Shown here: positions 1 through 6,600 of the stretch, in pieces
Numbering within the stretch: position 1 is the first letter of the stretch
Layout of the letters: the number at the start of each line of letters is the position of its first letter
From: CAYSLU01 sp964431965
Lineage (GTDB): Bacteria > Verrucomicrobiota > Kiritimatiellia > CAIKKV01 > CAYSLU01
Direction: 5' to 3'
DNA: 11,186 nt
Assembly (NCBI GenBank): GCA_964431965.1
Contig: CAYSLU010000124.1
Location: 1-11,186 of the forward strand
Program-made: the position numbers and the translations under genes
Notes under the pieces: generated by a model
The model's input: only the letters and a program-made list of their open reading frames with translations
Databases searched by the model: none
What the model was told of the DNA's origin: nothing

Positions 1-501
1 GAGAACCCGGCGGGCCAGCTCGTCCGTGGTCACACAGCGGGGCCACGTGATCGCCGGGGCATCAGCCTGGTACCGATGGGCGTGCAGGCGGGCGACCTCG
101 CGGTCGGCCGGAAGCGGCACGCGCACCATCGCGGCCGCGACCGGCTCGAACGAAAGCGTCACCGTGCAGCCATTGATCGTCGCGGCCAGACCGTCCGCAT
201 ATCGAATCCACCGTCTGCCGTCGAACACTTCGGGCACAAGCGCGAGGCCCGAGGCGGGCGGAGCGGAAAAAGTCAGCTCAATCCGATCCACCACGTGCGC
301 GACCGGCCAGGCCGCGCCAACGGCGGCCGTATCCGGCGGCAGGACGGCAGGCGCATCGCCGCTTCCCTGGCTCAGGCCCGGACAGTCGCTCACCCGGCCG
401 TCGCGTGTCCACGCGCACGCGCCGCCGGCGCCGGGCATCGCCTGCTCCCATGCGGCCAGATTCAACCCCGCCGGCGGGCCGGATGGAGGATCGTCACTCA
501 A
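1..501 (-). CDS. Partial secreted-type beta-sandwich protein, runs off left edge
   Basis: An open frame on the minus strand runs without a stop from about base 501 to the window edge at base 1; the protein end lies outside. The 166 residues from Ser (codon 496-498) look genuine: Gly/Pro-rich at the start, then an alternating hydrophobic stretch at about 62-140 with DRIELTFSAPPASG, VFDGRRWIRYADG, CTVTLSFEP and AMVRVPLPADREV. This pattern resembles the discoidin-like or other beta-sandwich modules appended to large secreted glycoside hydrolases; that is inference from pattern, not a family match. Third codon positions are mostly G/C, as in the neighbours. No convincing start with a ribosome binding site exists in this frame; a TTG at 501 is the nearest candidate. 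The coding signal upstream switches to another frame (entry 498-707), so this is probably the downstream part of one frameshifted gene. It is divergent from the UroD-like gene. Confidence 0.6.
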   Translation of the reverse strand, partial: MSDDPPSGPPAGLNLAAWEQAMPGAGGACAWTRDGRVSDCPGLSQGSGDAPAVLPPDTAAVGAAWPVAHVVDRIELTFSAPPASGLALVPEVFDGRRWIRYADGLAATINGCTVTLSFEPVAAAMVRVPLPADREVARLHAHRYQADAPAITWPRCVTTDELARRVL

Positions 502-707
502 AGCACACCGGCGCCCGTCCACGTGATCGGCGCGGCCAGACGGCCGCGAGGGGCCGCTCCATTCCGGAGCGTCACGGGCCCCGCGTCGCTTCCGGCCTTC
601 TCGATGGCCGCGCGCGTCGCGCCGGCCGTCCCGGGCGGGGCGCCGGTCGTGCCGGCCGGCGGCAACGGCCGGTTCGCGACAGCCGCTTTCGAACAGGCGG
701 AGCTCAT
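498..707 (-). pseudogene. Upstream fragment of the same minus-strand gene, frame-shifted at ~498
   Basis: This frame ends at a TGA (plus bases 498-500) preceded by a CTT codon. Before the stop it reads like real protein (KAGSDAGPVTLRNG, GRLAAPITWTGAGVL) with strong G/C bias at third positions, whereas the same stretch read in the downstream frame is Arg-rich and shadow-like. A -1 slip on the CTTTGA, or one missing T in the TTT run, would fuse it directly to the 1-501 frame and remove the stop. The first in-frame ATG that fits is at 707 (MSSACSKAAVANR). It has no clear Shine-Dalgarno, and the frame upstream of it (to 854) looks non-coding. The break may be a sequencing or assembly indel, a true mutation, or less likely programmed frameshifting. 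The N-terminus has no obvious signal peptide, so the true start is uncertain. Confidence 0.45.
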
Positions 708-715
708 ATCGTGGT

Positions 716-745
716 ACAGTAGGTGGTATGCCGCGGACGGATCAA
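716..745 (-). promoter_or_regulatory. Weak candidate promoter for the leftward gene
   Basis: On the minus strand TTGATC (plus 740-745) and TACTGT (plus 716-721) are separated by 18 bases, a sigma70-like arrangement with poor matches to both boxes. It lies just upstream of the ATG at 707. A direct repeat GTGGTA at 711-716 and 723-728, spaced one helical turn apart, overlaps it and could be a regulator site. Low confidence; promoter sequences in this group are not well defined. Confidence 0.15.
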
Positions 746-802
746 TCAGCAAGTGAGGACGCGCGCGGCCATGCGTCGCTGCCGTCCCGCGCGCATTTGG
801 CA

Positions 803-812
803 TCGCATGCGA
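803..812. promoter_or_regulatory. Perfect 10-bp palindrome, candidate operator
   Basis: TCGCATGCGA is a perfect even palindrome, of the size and symmetry bound by dimeric repressors, and lies in the divergent gap. It directly follows TTGGCA (797-802), a five-of-six match to a -35 box, but no good -10 box lies at the expected distance. A chance palindrome is quite possible in GC-rich DNA. Confidence 0.2.
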
Positions 813-904
813 CCGAGTCATCGTGCAGTATTCGCAACCTGTCTCACGCGGCATGAACGAGCCTGCGACTATACGAGCGCAAGGACCACACGGGGGAGAG
901 TGCC

Positions 905-2068
905 ATGGCCGGACCGTTCTACACGTTCAGTGACGAGCAGTGGCGGGCGGTACGCGAGACGCACCGGCGGTTCATTGAGGACAAGGCCTTCGGGCGGCCG
1001 CTCATGCTGAACCCCTATGCGTGGAACTTCGAGGCGGAGCAACTGCCGAAGGATCCCATCGTCTTTGCCGGGCCCAAGACGCGTCGGCCAGAGGTCGATG
1101 AGGGACTCCGCCGGGACATCCTGCAGGCGTGGCGGATCAGCCGATCGGCGGGCCGTTGCGACGCCTTTCCCGACATCCGCCCCATCCGCAACCACTACGG
1201 CCACTCGCAGCGCCTCGCCGAGCCCTTCGGCGGCGCGCCGTACATGGAGGCCGGCCACTGCCAGGCGTTCCCCGTCATCCACGACCTCTCGGCCGTTCGC
1301 ACGCTGAAGCCGAAGCCGATCACGGCCTGCCGCTACATGTCCGCCGGACTGGACCTGCTGCGCTACTTGCACGCGAGCACCGAGGGGCGGTATCCGATCC
1401 GGCAGATGGTGACCACCGGCGCGCTCGACACCGTCAACTACCTCACGGGAACCACGCTGCTGCTGGAGGGCCTCTACACGCACCCCAAAGAGGTGCATCA
1501 GTTGCTGCGGATGACCACCGACATGCTGATCGAGCACATCCTGGCCTGCCGGGAAGCGGTCGGCGGGAACCTGGTGCCGGATCACACGTCGCTGATCAGC
1601 GGCTATGCGCTATGCTCGGAGCTGCGCTCGCAGATCAGCGCGGCGCACTACGAGGAGTTCGAGGCGCCGTACCTCAAGGCGATCGGCGATGCCGTCGGCC
1701 CGCTCATCGTTCACTCGTCGGGCCGCTGGGAGCAAACCATTCCCGCCACGCTGGCCGACCCGAACATCTTCCACATCGTGCTCTGGGTCCGGGATACCGA
1801 CCTCGCGGAGACGACGGCGATGATTGGCGACAGGATCTCGATCGAAGCCTGGCGAACCGATCTGGAACAGTTCGGATTCGCTGACGCGGCCGGCTTCTAC
1901 CGCTACATCTTCGCCGGCATCCGACCGGAAACGCGTCTCGCCTTCAGCTTCGGCCTCGATCTGGCCGGCTACGCCGCGGCGTACGACGAGGCCGAGCGGG
2001 CCGGCTCGCTCCCGCCCCAGTTTCGCCGCATGGGCAGAGTCAAGCTGTGGGCCGATCGGCCTGACTGA
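905..2068 (+). CDS. Uroporphyrinogen decarboxylase (UroD/MtaA) family-like protein
   Basis: This 387-residue protein matches the UroD superfamily in length and pattern. UroD decarboxylates uroporphyrinogen III in haem synthesis; relatives such as MtaA/MtbA move methyl groups from corrinoid proteins to thiols. Family-like segments are the region around residues 170-205 with YTHPKEVHQLL (191-201), which resembles the 'Pe-vh-ll' helix, and the strand ending in IVHSSGRWEQ, with His270-Ser-Ser-Gly273. In MtaA-type methyltransferases this place is H-x-C-G with zinc-binding His and Cys; here Ser replaces Cys, so zinc or thiol chemistry is doubtful. The UroD N-terminal substrate-binding motif RQAGR is not seen, so it is unlikely to be the haem enzyme. 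The ATG at 905 has a good Shine-Dalgarno, GGGGGAG at 892-898, six bases upstream. Such diverged UroD-like proteins are common in sugar loci of PVC bacteria (recollection, not checked). Substrate unknown. Confidence 0.8.
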   Translation: MAGPFYTFSDEQWRAVRETHRRFIEDKAFGRPLMLNPYAWNFEAEQLPKDPIVFAGPKTRRPEVDEGLRRDILQAWRISRSAGRCDAFPDIRPIRNHYGHSQRLAEPFGGAPYMEAGHCQAFPVIHDLSAVRTLKPKPITACRYMSAGLDLLRYLHASTEGRYPIRQMVTTGALDTVNYLTGTTLLLEGLYTHPKEVHQLLRMTTDMLIEHILACREAVGGNLVPDHTSLISGYALCSELRSQISAAHYEEFEAPYLKAIGDAVGPLIVHSSGRWEQTIPATLADPNIFHIVLWVRDTDLAETTAMIGDRISIEAWRTDLEQFGFADAAGFYRYIFAGIRPETRLAFSFGLDLAGYAAAYDEAERAGSLPPQFRRMGRVKLWADRPD

Positions 2069-2201
2069 GCGCCGGCCGGTCGATCGTTGCTCTGCTGGTG
2101 GGGACCTCGCCGCACGGCGGACCCGGCCGCAAAGGCGCGCCGCAATCACCAGCGCCGATGCCCGGCAATGGGCCAGTGACGTGAGGGGGACGGAGCCCGA
2201 A

Positions 2202-2219
2202 CCGGCCGGGGACGGCCGG
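2202..2219. repeat. Inverted repeat, 6-bp stem, 6-base loop
   Basis: CCGGCC (2202-2207) and GGCCGG (2214-2219) pair around GGGGAC. An alternative wider pairing of GGAGCC (2192-2197) with GGCTCC (2218-2223) overlaps it. All G/C and no T-run, so not a canonical intrinsic terminator. Confidence 0.35.
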
Positions 2220-2249
2220 CTCCAAGGAACCCGCTTCGCTTCGTCCCGT

Positions 2250-2270
2250 GGAGACGGCGGTCTCCGCCGT
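2250..2270. repeat. Nested inverted repeats, 7-bp stem
   Basis: ACGGCGG (2254-2260), loop TCT, CCGCCGT (2264-2270) forms a perfect hairpin. A mutually exclusive hairpin pairs GGAGAC (2250-2255) with GTCTCC (2260-2265) around a four-base loop. Overlapping alternative stems of this kind are seen in attenuators and in mobile palindromic repeats; neither can be decided here. Confidence 0.4.
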
Positions 2271-2301
2271 TCCGACCCGCCCGTCACTGACGCCTTACGA
2301 T

Positions 2302-2326
2302 GCCCGGCAACGTTCGGTTGCCGGGC
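2302..2326. repeat. Perfect 10-bp stem-loop
   Basis: GCCCGGCAAC (2302-2311), loop GTTCG, GTTGCCGGGC (2317-2326): a perfect ten-base stem, the strongest hairpin in the window. Its left arm belongs to the 13-base direct repeat also present at 2156-2168. It could be a factor-assisted terminator or a palindromic repeat unit; no T-run follows on either strand. Confidence 0.5.
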
Positions 2327-2467
2327 TCCGCTCCGTGCTGGTAGTCTTGCCGCTTCTGGCCATGCCTGCGCCGGATTCCGCGAATGACAACGACCGAACA
2401 CGGGGGGCGCCGGGGACCGGATCACGTCCGCCGGGAGCTGATCGGGACAGGCCGGCGCGCGAGTCCG

Positions 2468-3484
2468 ATGCACTCTGTTTCCATCATGTTGCTAATGTGC
2501 GCGAGCGTCTGCCTGGCGCAGGCGCCGCAGAAGGAGGAGGCGACCATGCCCGAGTACCGATGGGAGAAGGTGACCGAGCAGGCCGAGTTCGCGCCCCGCG
2601 ACGGAGCCGGCGCGCTCTCGTTCCAGAACCGCATGTGGCTTCTGGGCGGATGGAACCCCGGCGACAAGGTCCACTTTCCGAAGATCTGCAACAGCGAGGT
2701 GTGGTCGTCCATCGACGGCCGGCAGTGGAAGCGGGAGCTCCTGCAGGCGCCGTGGGAAGGGCGCCACACGGCCGGGTATGCGGTGCATCGCGACCGCATG
2801 TGGATCGTGGGGGGCGACTGCAACCAGGGGCACTACCAGAACGACGTCTGGAACAGCGGGGACGGCGGGACGTGGGACAAGGTCTGCGACCCCGTCCCGT
2901 GGGGCCCCCGCGTCCTCCACTACACGCTGGTGTTCAAGGGCAGGATATGGGTCATGGGCGGCCAGACGCTTCCGCAGTACGCCCCGGAGAAGGAGGTCTT
3001 CTACGCCGACGTATGGAACTCGGCCGACGGCAAAACGTGGGAGAAGGTCTCGGACAACGCGCCCTGGGCGCCGCGCGGGCTGATCGGCGGCAGCGCGGTC
3101 TTCAAAGGGCGGATGTGGATCCTCGGCGGCGGGACATACGACACCCCGGCGAAGCGCGACCGCCTCTTCTACAACGATGTCTGGAGCAGCGCGGACGGCG
3201 TCCAGTGGGAGCGGCACACGGAGGCCGCGCCCTGGCACCCGCGGGAGTATCACGACGTGGCGGTGTTCGACGACCGCCTATGGGTCATGGAGGGGTTCCA
3301 CCGGACCGGCGGCAACCGCAAGGACGTCTGGCACTCCACCGACGGCGTCACCTGGACCGAGGTCCCGAATACACCGTGGCTCCCGCGCCACGCGGCCAGC
3401 CTGTTCGTCCACAGCAACGCCCTCTGGATGGTCGCCGGCAACAACATGACCCCCGACGCCTGGAAGCTGACTCGCGCCAAGTAA
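2468..3484 (+). CDS. Secreted Kelch-type beta-propeller protein
   Basis: The 338-residue product from the ATG at 2468 begins with a signal-peptide-like segment (MHSVSIMLLMCASVCLAQA), so export is likely. The rest is six units of about 55 residues, each with an aromatic-Pro-Arg turn, a W-[ILV]-x-G-G-like strand and a D-V-W-x-S-x-D-G-x-x-W strand: WLLGG (57-61), WIVGG (112-116), WVMGG (161-165), WILGG (217-221), WVMEG (272-276) and WMVAG (320-324). The partner strands include VWSSIDGRQW (78-87), VWNSADGKTW (182-191) and VWHSTDGVTW (287-296). The sixth unit ends early at AWKL, and the N-terminal RWEKV (31-35) probably closes the ring, as in known Kelch propellers. No catalytic residues can be assigned; a sugar or protein binding role is inference. 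A second in-frame ATG at 2546 (residue 27) follows a much stronger Shine-Dalgarno, AAGGAGGAGG (2531-2540), and would give a form without signal peptide. Confidence 0.82.
   Translation: MHSVSIMLLMCASVCLAQAPQKEEATMPEYRWEKVTEQAEFAPRDGAGALSFQNRMWLLGGWNPGDKVHFPKICNSEVWSSIDGRQWKRELLQAPWEGRHTAGYAVHRDRMWIVGGDCNQGHYQNDVWNSGDGGTWDKVCDPVPWGPRVLHYTLVFKGRIWVMGGQTLPQYAPEKEVFYADVWNSADGKTWEKVSDNAPWAPRGLIGGSAVFKGRMWILGGGTYDTPAKRDRLFYNDVWSSADGVQWERHTEAAPWHPREYHDVAVFDDRLWVMEGFHRTGGNRKDVWHSTDGVTWTEVPNTPWLPRHAASLFVHSNALWMVAGNNMTPDAWKLTRAK
2531..2540 (+). promoter_or_regulatory. Strong Shine-Dalgarno before internal ATG of Kelch gene
   Basis: AAGGAGGAGG lies five bases before the in-frame ATG at 2546. The upstream ATG at 2468 has no comparable site. 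Because the codons here also encode the plausible linker QKEEAT after the signal peptide, the match could be a by-product of coding (AAG GAG GAG), but it leaves the start ambiguous. Confidence 0.4.
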
Positions 3485-3527
3485 GCATGGACGGGATAAT
3501 GGCTCGCGTCAGGCCCGGGATCGCGAT

Positions 3528-3545
3528 GGCCGCTTAGCCGCGGCC
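3528..3545. terminator. Possible hairpin between convergent genes
   Basis: GGCCGC (3528-3533) and GCGGCC (3540-3545) form a perfect six-base stem with a six-base loop in the 143-base gap between the Kelch gene and the convergent large gene, where a bidirectional terminator would be expected. No T-run follows on either strand, so the call is weak. Confidence 0.25.
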
Positions 3546-3627
3546 GCCCGGCACCGTGCGGCGGAGCCAAGCCGGATCACACGGAACCCCGGCGCCAGCA
3601 GAGGCATGGGCATGCGGTCTGCCAAGC

Positions 3628-6600
3628 CTACCGCGATCGCATGGTGACCGGCCTGGCGCAGCGGACGTACGTCACCGTGCCGGTCCGCGACCGGCTCCCG
3701 TCGAGGGCCGGCGTCGTGGCGACGCCTTCGTCGCTTCCAATCAAGATCCACGGCTTCACCCGCTCGCCTGCGACGGGCGGCAGAGCAGCGCCGGACACGG
3801 GACTGACGTCCAGTTTGCCGGTGTCGGACGCCGCCTGGAGCAGTCCGTCGCATTCGATCCTCAGCCCGCCGTCGATCTTCTCCACCTTCGCGATCGGCCG
3901 ATCGCACAGAACCGAGATGCCGTTGTACGCCGCGGCGTACTTCCCCTGGAAAGCCTTCGCGACGAACGCGGCGCTCTTGTTCGGGCCGACCCTGGGGTCG
4001 AGTGCGCCCGTAAGCAGGTCAACGCCATGGATGGTTCGGACGTCTGTCGAACCGGCGGTCGCATCGGCAGTCCATCGATCGCTCTCGTCGGCTTCGTGCC
4101 TGATCGGGCCGTCGAGCTCGATGCCAACACCGGACTTGGCTCTAAGCTCAGCCAGCACGCGCCGCAGCTCTTGCCGGTAGGGTGGCCCGTCACCGGCGAT
4201 GCCGTCGAACACCACCGCCCCCTTGAAGTCGGGATGCTGCCAGACGACCAGGACCGGCGCGCCGCCGGAGGTGAGGAGCACGCGGGCCCGTTGGCCGGTG
4301 ACGTTGAAGGTCCGGGCGACGATGCTCCCCGGCGCCAACAGCGTCGCGCCCGCAGGCGAGGCGAGTTCCAGTCCGGCGGTTGGCGGCGCCACGGCGGCCG
4401 GGCTGAGATCGCCCTCCCACGGCCAGTCGAGCGTCAGCCGCCCGTCAAATCGCTCGGGCGTGCCGGACTGCCTGGCGTTGTCACCGGTCAAGTCGCGGTG
4501 CACATACAGCAGGCCCGGCGTCTCCTTGAGCCACCGGGTGATGCCCGCGATGGTCGGGTCGGTGAGCGCCGCCGGGTCCGTGACGGCGATCATCCGGTAT
4601 CGGTTCAGCTCCAGGCGGACAGCGGCGTTGACGTCGAGCAGGAAGTCGTAGGAATTGAGCAAGTCGGCCCCCGGGCTGCCGAAGCCCCCGCCGGCTGGTC
4701 GCGACTCAATCACCAGCGCGTCGGGCTTGGGGTTGCCCCGCGGCAGGCTCGCAAAAAGCCGGGCGACATCCAGCAGGTGCTTGGCGTACACATGGAAGCC
4801 CAGGTACATCCGTTCCTTGTCCCGGGCGATGCGGTTCGTCAGGGTGCTGGAGTCGTCCGCCTTGACGACCGAGTCGAGCAGGGCGTCCGGCTGCGCGTCC
4901 TCGTCCGACAGCGTGCGGCCCGGCTCCGCGGCGGCCTTCGCCCGGGCCTCTTTCTCCCGGATCACGGGCTCGACGCCGGCGAAGGCGAAATCGATGGCGG
5001 CGCGCAGCCGGGAGCGGTCGCCCTGGCAGTCCTCCGGGCTGACGGCCGCGCCGGTGTAGTCGGGGTCCCCTTTCCACCCGTGCGCGCGAAGCACCCACGA
5101 GCAGGTCCAGCCGGGGTCGGCTCCGGCCATCCAGGCGGTCAGCGCGTCCGTGTACGCGGGGTAGTGGCGCCCGGCCAGCGGCTCGGTCGGCATGGCGAAA
5201 TCGTACTTCATCGTCGTCATGTTCGCGACGCCCAGCCCCTCCCCCAGCCAGAACACCGGACGATCGGGCCAGAGCGTCTTGGCGCGGCGGACGAGCGCAT
5301 ACGCCTCCGTCCGCGAGTCGGCTCTGCCGGAGCTGTGCATGATGATGGCGTCGAACTTCCAGTCTGGCGCCACGGCGTCAAAGCCGCCGCCGATCGCCGT
5401 GCAGACGGCGATGCCGGGGTGCAGCTTGCCGAACTTCAGCTTGAAGTAGTCGTAGACCCGGTTGCGGCCTTCGACGCACCGGCGAAGCGCCCAGGCCCTC
5501 CATGCATCCGACTCGTAGGCGTTGAGGTTCTTCTTCTCGCCCGCCACGCGCGCCGCGTCGATGCCGGTGTCGTCGCAGAAGAGCCGCCAGCCCGCCGGCC
5601 ATAGGGCGTCGGGGCTCATGGCCCCGTTCCCGAAGTCGACGCCGTCGATGTACGGCAGGGCCGGCGTATCAAGCTGGTCGTCGAGGTAGATCCAGGCGCT
5701 GTCCTGCGCCGAAGCATCGACGGCGGCAACACCCGCCTCGCCCATGGGGCCGACGTTGTAAAGGTAGGCCCTGCCCCGGGCATGCGCCTCCTTGAGGATG
5801 TCGGGAATCACATCGTCGCGAACATGATTGCCGTGCGAGGGCTTGAAGTGCATGCGATACGGCGAGTCGGGGTTGTGGCCCACCGGTCCGTGAAGCCAGG
5901 CGATCGTGGCGCTGCCGGTCATGCAGTTGGCCGGCGGCTGCGGCGCGGGCGGAGGGGCGCCCGTGGCCCTGGCCAATGCGTCGGCCAGATAGAGGACCGT
6001 GGCCCTGTCCTTCTGGCGGGGCATGACATCGCGTATGGCCCGTTCCTGCGCCGCGTCGGCGACCGCCGCCAGCAGCGCGGCCGAGTGGAATCGCACGAAG
6101 AGGTGCGGGTCGTCCATCGCGCCCAGCAGCAGCCCGCGGGCGGCAGCCGGATCGAGCGCCGCCAGAGCCTTGAGCGCCTCGACGCGCGTGTGCGCGTCGA
6201 TGTTGGTGCACGCGGCGATCAGCTCGGCCCGTGCCCACGCCTCGCTGCTGCCCTTGAGCAGCGCCACCGCCCGATGGCGCATGTACGGCTGCGCCGCGGC
6301 CAGGTCGAACCGCACGCGGCCCTGTGCATCCTTCGGGCGCAGCGGCGCCAGCGCCTCACGCGCCGCTCCGGCCACCGCGTCGTCCGGGTCGTTGGCGAGG
6401 CGGACCAGGCGCTGGCAGGCGTCGCTGTCGGCCGCGAGCGACTCGCGCGGCAGTCGGCGGATGGCCGCGACCACGGCGTCCGAATCCTCGTGCGTCATCG
6501 CCGCCGCCAAGTGCCCGGGCGTACCCGCGCCCCTGGCGACACGGGCCCGGCGGAGCGTCGCGCGGACGGAGGGCGCTTCATCGCCCGCCAACCTGGCCGC

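Larger units (their letters stand above)
2069..2467. other. 399-base gene-free region rich in hairpins
   Basis: No convincing gene is seen here on either strand; the open frames crossing it are Arg/Pro/Ser-rich shadows. It holds at least three inverted repeats, listed separately at 2202-2219, 2250-2270 and 2302-2326, plus a 13-base direct repeat CGATGCCCGGCAA at 2156-2168 and 2298-2310. CAGTGAC (2174-2180) and GTCACTG (2283-2289) are also inverted with respect to each other, so the whole of 2156-2310 could fold. None of the hairpins is followed by a T-run. The region may end the UroD-like transcript, carry the leader of the Kelch gene, or be a palindromic repeat unit. Confidence 0.5.

Noticed and set aside
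498..506. RF2-type programmed +1 frameshift at CTT-TGA
   Set aside because: A +1 shift leads at once to another TGA, and the downstream protein is in the -1 frame; no SD-like stimulator is seen.
869..1585. 238-residue minus-strand open frame opposite the UroD-like gene
   Set aside because: It mirrors the third-position bias of the real plus-strand gene, has no recognisable domain and no ribosome binding site; antisense shadow.
2248..3537. 429-residue plus-strand open frame over the Kelch gene
   Set aside because: It is Arg/Gly/Pro-rich, with no repeats or motif; the overlapping Kelch frame has clear blades and a signal peptide.
3556..5604. 682-residue plus-strand open frame opposite the large gene
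   Set aside because: Composition is shadow-like (Arg, Gly, Val, His), while the opposite strand has a signal peptide and domain-like segments over the same bases.
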